From Streptomyces mexicanus (lineage in GTDB: Bacteria > Actinomycetota > Actinomycetes > Streptomycetales > Streptomycetaceae), in contig NZ_LR732544.1 of NCBI RefSeq assembly GCF_902506575.1, positions 2,989,103 through 3,023,034 on the forward strand: DNA of 33,932 bases, written 5' to 3'. This document shows positions 7,520-14,359 of the stretch, piece by piece; position 1 is the stretch's first letter, and each line of letters starts with the position of its first letter. Under the pieces are notes generated by a model, which saw only the letters and a list, made by a program, of their open reading frames with translations, made no database searches and was not told where the DNA came from. The translations under genes were made by a program, and so were the position numbers.

Positions 7520-8053
7520 TCAGCGGCCGGCGGGGCCGGCCGCCTCGACGGCCTGCGCCACGACCTCTCGCAACGCCTCCCGGGTCCAGCTCTGTCGCCC
7601 GCCGGCGAGCCGGGCCACGACGCGGCCCACCCACTCCGGGTCGGCGAGGGCGCGCAGTGCGCCCTCGTCGCCGAGGTACCGCAGCAGCCAGTCCAACCGG
7701 ACGGCGTCCACGGCCCGGTACGGATGCGTGTGGCGGTCGAAGCGCAGCACCCGGTCCTCGTACGGGTCGCGCAGCGTCATGTGCAGCCAGCCGCGGGAGC
7801 CGCTGGTCACCGTTCCGCGCGGGGTGTACCAGCCTCGGCTGTTGGTGTTCCAGGAGGAGCGGCCCCAGGAGATCCGGATGCCGGTCATGATCCTGGCCCA
7901 CGGGATCAGTTCGCCCTCGGTGTCCGGACCGTGCTGGTACAGCCCGTCCGGGCGCAGCTCCACCCAGTGGCAGCCCGGCCGTGTGGCGTCCCCGATCCCC
8001 CAGCGGCCGTCGATCGCCGCCAACGGCCCCAGCGACGTGTTCTGCTGCGTCAT
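7520..8053 (-). CDS. Conserved hypothetical protein, Trp-rich, possibly PH-like
   Basis: A 177-residue cytoplasmic protein with no signal peptide or membrane segment. I do not recognise the family. The first ~110 residues are rich in Trp and aromatic residues and read like a chain of beta strands (HWVELRPDGLYQHG, LIPWARIMTGIRISW, WLHMTLRDPYEDRVLRFDRH), somewhat like bacterial PH-domain proteins. The last ~55 residues are helical (VRLDWLLRYLGDEGALRALA). It begins 4 bp after the stop of the isomerase gene and so is the last gene of the LacI-linked operon. A role in that pathway is only inferred from position. Confidence 0.75.
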   Translation of the reverse strand: MTQQNTSLGPLAAIDGRWGIGDATRPGCHWVELRPDGLYQHGPDTEGELIPWARIMTGIRISWGRSSWNTNSRGWYTPRGTVTSGSRGWLHMTLRDPYEDRVLRFDRHTHPYRAVDAVRLDWLLRYLGDEGALRALADPEWVGRVVARLAGGRQSWTREALREVVAQAVEAAGPAGR

Positions 8054-8057
8054 ACGG

Positions 8058-8894
8058 TCATTTGACCACGTGTTCGGTGAACCGCCGCGCCGTTTCGGCC
8101 AGCACCTCCTTGCCGTCCCGCGCCCACAACTCCTCGTTGAACACCTCGACTTCGATGGGGCCGGTGTAGCCGGCCGCGTCCACGTACGCCGTCCACTGCC
8201 GCATGTCGACCGCGCCGTCGCCGATCTGGCCGCGGCCGTTGAGGACGCCGGCCGGCAGCGGGGTGATCCAGTCGGCGAGCTGGAAGGTGGCGATCCGGCC
8301 GCCCGCGCCCGCCCGGGCGATCTGCTCGGGCGCCCGGTCGTCCCACCAGAGGTGGTAGGTGTCCACGGTGACGCCGACCTGCTCGGCGGGGAAGCGTTCG
8401 GCGAGGTCGAGGGCCTGGGTGAGGGTGGAGACCACGCAGCGGTCGGCGGCGAACATCGGGTGCAGCGGCTCGATGGCCAGGCGTACGCCGCGTTCGGCCG
8501 CGTAGGGGCCGAGGACGGCCAGGGCGTCGGCGATGCGTTCGCGGGCGCCGTGCAGGTCGTTGCTGCCGTGCGGCAGTCCGCCGCAGACCAGCACCAGCGT
8601 GTCGGTGCCGAGCGTGGCGGCCTCGTCGATGGCGGCGTGGTTGTCGCCCAGCGCCTCGGCCCGCTCGACGGGGTCGATGGCCGTGAGGAAGCCGCCCCGG
8701 CACAGGGTGGTGACGGTCAGGCCCGCGTCCCGCACGAGCTTGGCGGCGGCCTCCACGCCGTACCTCTGCACCGGTTCACGCCACAGGCCGACACCGCCGA
8801 CACCCAGTTCCCGGCAGGCGTCCACCAGTTCCGGCAGCGACAGCTGCTTGACGGTCATCTGGTTGATGGAGAAGCGGGACAGCGGGTCGTTCAT
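8058..8894 (-). CDS. Sugar phosphate isomerase/epimerase (xylose-isomerase-like TIM barrel)
   Basis: The 278-residue protein has an AP-endonuclease-2 / xylose isomerase-like barrel, which usually isomerises or epimerises sugars, keto-sugars or inositol derivatives with a divalent metal. Probable metal and substrate ligands are Glu 142 (AIEPLHPMF), Asp 178 and His 181 (VDTYHLWWD), Gln 205 and Glu 248/250 (IEVEVFNEELW). Its ATG overlaps the DUF993 stop (ATGA, 8891-8894), so it is translationally coupled. Within the operon it probably handles the product or substrate of the oxidoreductase and the DUF993 enzyme. The substrate is unknown. Confidence 0.88.
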   Translation of the reverse strand: MNDPLSRFSINQMTVKQLSLPELVDACRELGVGGVGLWREPVQRYGVEAAAKLVRDAGLTVTTLCRGGFLTAIDPVERAEALGDNHAAIDEAATLGTDTLVLVCGGLPHGSNDLHGARERIADALAVLGPYAAERGVRLAIEPLHPMFAADRCVVSTLTQALDLAERFPAEQVGVTVDTYHLWWDDRAPEQIARAGAGGRIATFQLADWITPLPAGVLNGRGQIGDGAVDMRQWTAYVDAAGYTGPIEVEVFNEELWARDGKEVLAETARRFTEHVVK

Positions 8895-10042
8895 CGGTTC
8901 ACTCCGTACAGCGCGAGCAGGGTCCTCATCCGTTCCTCGGCCAGCTTCGGGTCCGGGAACAGGCCCAGGGTGTCGGCCAGTTCGTAGGCGCGGGCCAGGT
9001 GCGGCAGGGAGCGGGCCGACTGCAGGCCGCCGACCATCGCGAAGTGCGACTGGTGGCCGGCCAGCCAGGCCAGGAACACCACGCCCGTCTTGTAGAAGCG
9101 GGTGGGGGCCTGGAAGAGGTGGCGGGCGAGTGCGACGCTCGGGTCGAGCAGGGCGCGGAAGCCTGCCGTGTCCGCGGTGTCCAGGACCCGTACCGCCTCG
9201 GCGGCCAGCGGGCCGAGCGGGTCGAAGATGCCGAGCAGGGCGTGGCTGAAGCCCTGCTCGTCGCCGGCGATCAGCTCGGGGTAGTGGAAGTCGTCGCCGG
9301 TGTAGCAGCGCACGCCGCGGGGCAGGCGGCGGCGCAGGGCGATCTCGCGCCCGGCGTCCAGCAGGGAGATCTTCACGCCGTCGACCTTGTCGGGGTGGGC
9401 GGCGATGACCTCCAGGAACACCTCCGTGGCCGCGTCCAGGTCCGAGGACCCCCAGTAGCCCTCCAGGGCCGGGTCGAACATGGGTCCGAGCCAGTGCAGG
9501 ACGACCGGGTCGGTGGCCTGGCGCAGCAGGTGGCCGTAGACCTCCAGATAGTCCTCGGGGCCGGTGGCGGTGGCGGCCAGCGCCCGGGAGGCCATCAGGA
9601 TCGCCTGGGCGCCCGCCTCCTCCACGACGGCGAGCTGCTCCTCGTAGGCGGCGCGGATCTCGGCCAGGGAGCCGCCGGTGAGCTGGTCGGTGCCGACGCC
9701 GCAGGCGATCCGCCCGCCCACCGCCCGGGCCTCGGCCGCGGACCGGCGGATCAGCTCGGCCGCGCCCGCCCAGTCCAGGCCCATGCCCCGTTGCGCGGTG
9801 TCCATGGCCTCGGCGACGCCCAGCCCGTGGCTCCACAGGTGGCGGCGGAAAGCCAGGGTGGCGTCCCAGTCGACGGCCGCCGGCGAGTCGGGGGAGACAT
9901 CGGCGTACGGGTCGGCGACGACGTGCGCGGCGGAGAAGACCGTGCGGGAGGTGAAGGGCGTGCCCGGCGACAGGCGCAGGGGGTCGGTGCGCGGCTCGTA
10001 GGGCCGCAGGGTTCCGTCCGCGTCCGGCAGGTGGAGGGTCAC
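8891..10042 (-). CDS. DUF993 family, dihydrodipicolinate-synthase-like aldolase
   Basis: A 383-residue protein of the DUF993 family, a divergent branch of the class I dihydrodipicolinate synthase/N-acetylneuraminate lyase fold. Visible elements are RIACGVGTDQL (about 111-121), AILMASRAL, DPVVLHWLGPMFD, and DGVKISLLD, whose Lys 224 is the best candidate for a Schiff-base lysine. YTGDDFHYPELIAGDEQGFSH follows. No member's reaction is known to me; a carbon-carbon lyase or dehydratase acting on a keto-sugar is the reasonable inference. The GTG start at 10042 overlaps the oxidoreductase stop (GTGA), so the genes are coupled. Confidence 0.87.
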   Translation of the reverse strand: MTLHLPDADGTLRPYEPRTDPLRLSPGTPFTSRTVFSAAHVVADPYADVSPDSPAAVDWDATLAFRRHLWSHGLGVAEAMDTAQRGMGLDWAGAAELIRRSAAEARAVGGRIACGVGTDQLTGGSLAEIRAAYEEQLAVVEEAGAQAILMASRALAATATGPEDYLEVYGHLLRQATDPVVLHWLGPMFDPALEGYWGSSDLDAATEVFLEVIAAHPDKVDGVKISLLDAGREIALRRRLPRGVRCYTGDDFHYPELIAGDEQGFSHALLGIFDPLGPLAAEAVRVLDTADTAGFRALLDPSVALARHLFQAPTRFYKTGVVFLAWLAGHQSHFAMVGGLQSARSLPHLARAYELADTLGLFPDPKLAEERMRTLLALYGVNR

Positions 10043-11190
10043 AGCGCGATCTCCGGTACGTCGATGCGGCGGCCCTCGGCGGAGGACTTCAGGCCCAGCT
10101 CGGCGAGCTGGACGCCGCGGGCGCCGGCGAGCAGGTCCCAGTGGTAGGGGGTGTCGGCGTACACGTGCTTGAGGAACAGCTCCCACTGGGCCTTGAAGCC
10201 GTTGTCGAACTCGCCGTTGTCCGGGACCTCCTGCCACTGGTCGCGGAAGACCTCGGTGGCGGGGATGTCCGGGTTCCACACCGGCTTGGGGGTGGCCGAG
10301 CGGTGCTGGACGCGGCAGCGGCGCAGCCCGGCGACCGCGGAGCCCTCGGTGCCGTCGACCTGGAACTCCACCAGTTCGTCGCGGTGGACGCGCACCGCCC
10401 AGGAGGAGTTGATCTGGGCGATCGCGCCGCCTTCGAGCTCGAAGATGCCGTAGGCGGCGTCGTCGGCGGTGGCGTCGTAGGGCTTGCCGTTCTCGTCCCA
10501 GCGCTGCGGGATGTGGGTGGCGGTCAGGGCCTGCACGGAGGTGACCCGGCCGAACAGCTCGTGCAGCACGTACTCCCAGTGCGGGAACATGTCCACGACG
10601 ATGCCGCCGCCGTCCTCGGCACGGTAGTTCCACGAGGGGCGCTGGGCGCTCTGCCAGTCGCCCTCGAAGACCCAGTAGCCGAACTCGCCGCGCACGGACA
10701 GGATCCGGCCGAAGAAGCCGCCGTCGATGAGCCGCTTCAGCTTCAGCAGCCCCGGCAGGAAGATCTTGTCCTGGACCACGCCGTGCTTGACGCCCGCGGC
10801 GTGCGCGCGCCGGGCCAGCTCCAGGGCGCCGTCCAGGCCGGTGGCGGTGGGCTTCTCGGTGTAGAGGTGCTTGCCGGCAGCGATCGCTTTCTTGATGGCC
10901 TCCTCGCGGGCCGAGGTGACCTGCGCGTCGAAGTAGATGTCGACGTCCGGGTCGGCGAGCACCGCGTCCAGGTCCGTCGACCAGCGCTCAAGGCCGTGGC
11001 GCTCGGCGAGCGCCCGCAGCGCGTGCTCGCGCCGGCCGACCAGGACGGGCTCGGGCCACAGCACGGTGCCGTCGCCGAGATCGAGTCCGCCCTGCTCGCG
11101 CAGGGCGAGGATCGAGCGGACCAGGTGCTGGCGGTAGCCCATGCGCCCGGTCACGCCGTTCATGGCGATCCGCACCGTCTTGCGTGTCAC
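10039..11190 (-). CDS. Gfo/Idh/MocA family NAD(P)-dependent oxidoreductase
   Basis: A 383-residue sugar dehydrogenase. The N-terminal Rossmann domain has GVTGRMG (about 12-18) and the family hallmark EKP at 112-114 (LYTEKPTATG). The C-terminal domain carries the Asp/His pair (VVDMFPHWEYVLHE, Asp 199 and His 203) typical of catalytic centres in this family. Members oxidise a secondary hydroxyl of sugars, inositols or glycosides. GTG at 11190 is supported by GGAGGG just upstream on the minus strand. It is the first gene of the operon and diverges from the LacI regulator; a LacI-type palindrome lies 64-77 bp upstream of its start. Confidence 0.92.
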   Translation of the reverse strand: MTRKTVRIAMNGVTGRMGYRQHLVRSILALREQGGLDLGDGTVLWPEPVLVGRREHALRALAERHGLERWSTDLDAVLADPDVDIYFDAQVTSAREEAIKKAIAAGKHLYTEKPTATGLDGALELARRAHAAGVKHGVVQDKIFLPGLLKLKRLIDGGFFGRILSVRGEFGYWVFEGDWQSAQRPSWNYRAEDGGGIVVDMFPHWEYVLHELFGRVTSVQALTATHIPQRWDENGKPYDATADDAAYGIFELEGGAIAQINSSWAVRVHRDELVEFQVDGTEGSAVAGLRRCRVQHRSATPKPVWNPDIPATEVFRDQWQEVPDNGEFDNGFKAQWELFLKHVYADTPYHWDLLAGARGVQLAELGLKSSAEGRRIDVPEIAL

Positions 11191-11253
11191 GTCAGTCCCT
11201 CCGTACGCCGTCGCGCGCCGCGCGGGCCTGGTGGTCTCACCGGAACCCCGGAC

Positions 11254-11267
11254 AGCAAGCGCTTTCT
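11254..11267. promoter_or_regulatory. Probable LacI-family operator
   Basis: AGCAAGCGCTTTCT is a 14-bp near-perfect palindrome around the central CG typical of LacI/PurR-type sites (AAGCGCTT core). It is 64-77 bp upstream of the oxidoreductase start and so probably overlaps its promoter. The divergent LacI-family gene is the expected binder. Confidence 0.7.
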
Positions 11268-11381
11268 ACCGAGAGAGAAGCTAACCTCTCCGCAGGGGCG
11301 GCCACAAGAGCCCGCGCGAACCGTCTTGTTCGAGCAGGCGAACAAGCGGCCCCGGTGGCCGTAAGGTCTGCACGACACCCA

Positions 11382-11478
11382 GGCGTACGCCGGCGCAAGA
11401 CACGCGGGCGTATACCGGCGACAGACATGCGGACGTACGCCACGGGAGACACGCGGGTCGACGCCACGGCAGACAGGC
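11382..11478. repeat. Four-copy 24-nt imperfect tandem repeat with palindromic cores
   Basis: Units at 11382-11405, 11407-11430, 11431-11454 and 11455-11478 share a pattern of GGCGTACGCC (or a close variant), then a short C/G segment, then AGACACGC (or AGACATGC, AGACAGGC). The 10-mer at the head of each unit is a palindrome or near-palindrome. The array ends about 45 bp before the regulator start, so it may be a multi-site operator. Confidence 0.75.
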
Positions 11479-11523
11479 CGAGGCCCGCGGGAGGGACGAC
11501 ATGCGCGACCGGAGGACGACGAG

Positions 11524-12570
11524 ATGACCGTGACCCTGGCGGACGTGGCGGCCCGCGCCCAGGTCTCGCCCGCGACGGTGTCGCGCGTGCTGAACGGCAA
11601 CTATCCGGTGGCCGCCTCCACCCGGGAGCGGGTGCTCAAGGCCGTCGACGAGCTGGACTACGTCCTCAACGGCCCCGCGAGCGCGCTCGCCGCCGCCACC
11701 TCCGACCTGATCGGCATCCTCGTCAACGACATCGCCGACCCTTTCTTCGGGATCATGGCCGGCGCGATCCAGTCCGAGATCGGGGGCCCCGGGGGCCGGG
11801 CGGGCGGCGAACGGCTGGCGGTGGTCTGCAACACCGGCGGCTCCCCCGAGCGCGAACTGACCTACCTGACCCTGCTGCAGCGGCAGCGGGCCGCCGCCGT
11901 GGTGCTCACCGGCGGCGCCGTGGAGGAGGGACCCCACGCGGCGGCGATCGCCGCGAAGCTGCGCAAGCTGACGGACGCCGGCACCCAGGTGGTGCTGTGC
12001 GGGCGCCCGCCGGTCGCGGACACCGACGCCGTCGCGCTGGCCTTCGACAACCGCGGCGGCGCCCGGCAGCTGACGGCCCACCTGATCGGCCTCGGCCACC
12101 GCCGGCTCGGCTACATCGCCGGCCCCAAGGAGCGCACCACCACCCGCCACCGCCTGGAGGGCCACCGGCAGGCACTGGCGGCGGCCGGGATCGAGGACGA
12201 CCCGGCCCTGACGGTCCACGGGCGCTACGACCGCCGCTCCGGCTACGAGGCCACGCTGGAGCTGCTGCGCCGCGAGCCGGGCCTGACGGCCGTCGTCGCC
12301 GCGAACGACTCCGTCGCGCTCGGCGCGTGCGCGGCCCTGCGCGAGTCGGGCCTGCGCATCCCGCAGGACGTCTCGGTGGCCGGCTTCGACGATCTGCCCT
12401 TCAGCGTGGACGCGGTGCCGGCGCTGACCACCGTCCGCCTCCCGCTGTCCGAGGCCGGCGCCCGCGCCGGCCGCATCGCCACCGGCCGCGAGGAACCACC
12501 GCCGGGCGGGCTCGCGACGGTGCGGGGGGAGCTGATGGTGCGGGGGTCCACGGGGGTGCCGCGGGGCTGA
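11524..12570 (+). CDS. LacI-family transcriptional regulator
   Basis: A 348-residue sugar-responsive repressor. The helix-turn-helix and hinge are at residues 1-50 (TLADVAARAQVSPATVSRVLNG, then VDELDYVLN), followed by a periplasmic-binding-protein-like effector domain. Typical segments are DLIGILVNDIADPFFG, GLGHRRLGYIAGP, VVAANDSVALGACAAL and VAGFDDLPFS. ATG at 11524 is preceded by GGAGGACG. It diverges from the oxidoreductase operon and is the likely controller of it. The effector is unknown but should be a sugar or sugar phosphate from that pathway. Confidence 0.94.
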   Translation: MTVTLADVAARAQVSPATVSRVLNGNYPVAASTRERVLKAVDELDYVLNGPASALAAATSDLIGILVNDIADPFFGIMAGAIQSEIGGPGGRAGGERLAVVCNTGGSPERELTYLTLLQRQRAAAVVLTGGAVEEGPHAAAIAAKLRKLTDAGTQVVLCGRPPVADTDAVALAFDNRGGARQLTAHLIGLGHRRLGYIAGPKERTTTRHRLEGHRQALAAAGIEDDPALTVHGRYDRRSGYEATLELLRREPGLTAVVAANDSVALGACAALRESGLRIPQDVSVAGFDDLPFSVDAVPALTTVRLPLSEAGARAGRIATGREEPPPGGLATVRGELMVRGSTGVPRG

Positions 12571-12611
12571 GGGTGCGACTTCTCCTTCGGATCACTCTCA
12601 CGAGCGTGCGC

Positions 12612-12617
12612 TAGGTT
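12612..12617 (+). promoter_or_regulatory. Probable -10 box of a leaderless GNAT transcript
   Basis: TAGGTT, a common streptomycete -10 form, ends 7 nt before the ATG at 12625. There is no Shine-Dalgarno sequence, which suggests transcription starting at or near the start codon. No good -35 box is visible. Confidence 0.4.
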
Positions 12618-12624
12618 GCCCGCC

Positions 12625-13173
12625 ATGACCGGACTCGGACCCGTCGCCTGGCCGCCTGTCCCGATCAGGACCGAACGGCTCGTGCTCCGCGAGTCCGAGG
12701 CCGCGGACCGTGCGGCGTTCATCGAGCTGTTCGCGTCGCCGGAGGTGCGCACGTACCTCGGAGGCCCTCGACCGCGTGAGGAACTCGACCGCGCGGTGCC
12801 CGAGGTGCCCGGGCGGCGCCCCGGCCTGTTCGTGGTCGATCTCGACGGAGCGATGATCGGCACGGTCTCGCTGGATCGGCGCGATGCGGAGCGTCCGGGG
12901 CACATCCGTCCGGATGCCGGGGAGGCCGAACTCGGCTACATGTTCCTGCCCGAGGCGTGGGGACGCGGATACGCCGCCGAGGCCTGCGCAGCGGCACTCG
13001 GCTGGTTCGCCGACGCGATCCCCGGTGAGCCGGTGGTGCTGTGCACCCAGACCGCCAACGACCGCTCGCTGCGCCTCGCGGCGAAGCTGGGGTTCGCCGA
13101 GGTGGAGCGGTTCGAGGAGTTCGGCGCCGAGCAGTGGTTCGGCGTGTGGGCCTCGGCCACGCCGCCCGCTTGA
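12625..13173 (+). CDS. GNAT family N-acetyltransferase (RimJ/RimL type)
   Basis: The 182-residue protein uses acetyl-CoA to acetylate an amine on a protein or small molecule. It begins with the typical RTERLVLRESEAADRAAF strand-helix of RimJ-like acetyltransferases. Motif A follows as AELGYMFLPEAWGRGYAAEAC, in which the pyrophosphate loop is RGYAAE, then TANDRSLRLAAKLGFAEVERF. ATG at 12625 is preferred over a TTG at 12616, which lies in the apparent -10 box. It stands alone between lacI and a long non-coding stretch; the substrate is unknown. Confidence 0.88.
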   Translation: MTGLGPVAWPPVPIRTERLVLRESEAADRAAFIELFASPEVRTYLGGPRPREELDRAVPEVPGRRPGLFVVDLDGAMIGTVSLDRRDAERPGHIRPDAGEAELGYMFLPEAWGRGYAAEACAAALGWFADAIPGEPVVLCTQTANDRSLRLAAKLGFAEVERFEEFGAEQWFGVWASATPPA

Positions 13174-13764
13174 GCCGGGACGCGACCGAGTACGGGCCGG
13201 CACGGGACGAGGTGCCTTCCCGAGTCGGCCGGGTTCGACCGCTGCACCGTGTCGGGATGCCGCGCTCGGCGCAGCGACCCGGGGCCGAGCTGGGCAGCCG
13301 GGTCTGCCCCCGTCCCGTCACAGGTCTCCTGGAACTCCCGGCGGGACGGGCGTCCGGTGCGGCCCTGTCCCGAAGTCGGCCGCCGTGTGGCCCCGTGACG
13401 CCGGGGCGGGCGAGGTGGCGTGTCAGGGACGGCGCACGGCACGCGCGCAAGCGGCGTGGACGCGACCGGACTGCGCCCTGCCTCCGGAGAGACCGGCCTG
13501 CCGGCAGGGCTCCCATGCATCGGCGTCCTCGATCGGTTGGTCACACCGAAGGCAGAGCCGGACGCCGGCCAGGGCATCGAGGTGGCCGCACAGCGCGATC
13601 ACCGTCCGGCCGAGCCGCTTCGAGGCGGGCGCGCGGCTGCGAGCGATGCTCCACACCCGGGAGGCCTGGGCATACGCGGCGATGAGCCGCCCCTCCGCGC
13701 TTCGCCGCGCGTCGCAGAAGCACGCACAATGATCCGCGACCTTCTGTCCAGCTGAGGAAGAACC
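13174..13764. other. 591-bp stretch without a confident gene
   Basis: I find no convincing plus-strand gene here. On the minus strand 13423-13734 reads as protein-like sequence (separate entry). A 9-bp perfect inverted repeat CCCGTCCCG (13309-13317) and CGGGACGGG (13342-13350), loop 24 nt, may end transcription of the acetyltransferase gene or of the minus-strand frame. The rest shows no feature I can name. Confidence 0.5.
13423..13656 (-). CDS. Short Cys-rich hypothetical protein, possibly 5'-truncated remnant
   Basis: From GTG 13656 the frame gives 77 residues: a basic N-terminus (MWSIARSRAPASKRLGRTV), then CGHLDALAGVRLCLRCDQPIED and a later C...HAACA. The CxxC plus Cys/His spacing looks like a zinc ribbon. 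Protein-like sequence continues upstream in the same frame to about 13734 (HCACFCDARRSAEGRLIAAYAQA), with three more Cys and streptomycete codon use, but there is no ATG, GTG or TTG in frame there. Either the gene starts at 13656, or its 5' end has been lost. It diverges from the SLOG gene. I do not recognise the family. Confidence 0.45.
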   Translation of the reverse strand: MWSIARSRAPASKRLGRTVIALCGHLDALAGVRLCLRCDQPIEDADAWEPCRQAGLSGGRAQSGRVHAACARAVRRP

Positions 13765-14256
13765 ATGACCACGATCGCCGTGACAGGGCACATGGATCTG
13801 GCCGAAGGCAGCATGCCCCTGGTCCGCGACGCCCTGCGTGAGACGCTCAAGCCGTACGCGGCGGAAGGGGATCTGGTCGGCGTCTCGTGCATCGCCAAGG
13901 GCTCCGACACCCTGTTCGCCGAAGTCGTGCTGGAACTCGGCGGACGGCTGGTCGTGGTCATCCCCTCGAAGGACTACCGGCACGCCGAGGTGCAGCAGGA
14001 TCACGCCGAGACCTTCGACCGGCTCACCGAAGCCGCTGATGAGGTCGTGGTGCTGCAGCACGAGACCGCGAATCGGTCAGCGTACGAGGACGCCAACAGC
14101 ACGCTCCTCCGGCAAGCCGACCGCCTTGTCGCCGTGTGGAGCGGCGAGCCGCCCTCCGGGAAGGGCGGCGGCACCGCGGACACGGTCCTCGCCGCACGCG
14201 AGACCGGCATGCCGGTCGACGTCGTGTGGCCCGAGGGAGCAGCGCGCCGGAGCTGA
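13765..14256 (+). CDS. Orphan SLOG-fold (LOG/DprA-like Rossmann) nucleotide-binding protein
   Basis: The 163-residue single-domain protein has a Rossmann fold of the SLOG superfamily. It begins IAVTGHMDL (TGH motif), continues VSCIAKGSDTLFAEVVLELGG, then strand VVVIPSKDYR, ADRLVAVWSGEPP, and ends with a glycine loop GGGTADTVLAARETGMPV. Members bind nucleotides or nucleotide-derived ligands; some act as sensors in antiphage or conflict systems, others are cytokinin-type phosphoribohydrolases. The PGGxGTxxE motif of LOG enzymes is absent, so a sensor role is more likely than hydrolysis. RBS GAGGAAG is at 13754-13760. No effector or nuclease gene sits beside it here, so a defence role is unsupported. 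Confidence 0.72.
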   Translation: MTTIAVTGHMDLAEGSMPLVRDALRETLKPYAAEGDLVGVSCIAKGSDTLFAEVVLELGGRLVVVIPSKDYRHAEVQQDHAETFDRLTEAADEVVVLQHETANRSAYEDANSTLLRQADRLVAVWSGEPPSGKGGGTADTVLAARETGMPVDVVWPEGAARRS

Positions 14257-14279
14257 GCGCGAGCGCCGGCGGCCCGGCC

Positions 14280-14299
14280 GGACCCCTCGCCAAGGGTCC
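14280..14299. terminator. Weak hairpin after the SLOG gene
   Basis: GGACCC (14280-14285) pairs with GGGTCC (14294-14299) over an 8-nt loop, 23 bp after the stop, followed by CCCCTCC. The stem is only 6 bp. Confidence 0.35.
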
Positions 14300-14331
14300 C
14301 CCTCCGGCCTACCCTCGAAGAGCGGGACCTC

Positions 14332-14342
14332 TGACTCAGTCA
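14332..14342. promoter_or_regulatory. Palindrome upstream of the MarR-GNAT gene
   Basis: TGACTCAGTCA, an 11-bp perfect palindrome, is followed by AATAT and lies 17 bp before the MarR-GNAT start. Its position suits an autoregulatory MarR operator; binding is inferred. Confidence 0.45.
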
Positions 14343-14359
14343 AATATCCGGGGGCGACG

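Larger units (their letters stand above)
11191..11523. other. Divergent promoter region between the oxidoreductase operon and lacI-type regulator
   Basis: These 333 bp have no credible gene. They hold a LacI-type operator (11254-11267) near the oxidoreductase start and a four-copy 24-nt repeat array (11382-11478) near the regulator start. Confidence 0.6.

Noticed and set aside
11382..11478. CRISPR array
   Set aside because: The 24-nt units directly abut without unique spacers, copies are imperfect, and no cas genes are present.
13041..13685. Plus-strand Arg-rich frames overlapping the acetyltransferase end and the following gap
   Set aside because: Arg/Gly/Pro-rich shadow frames with poor starts and no similarity to any fold I know.
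13765..14256. Antiphage defence system built on the SLOG protein
   Set aside because: No effector, nuclease, TIR, helicase or CBASS-like gene is next to it; only an unclear opposing frame and a MarR-GNAT gene.
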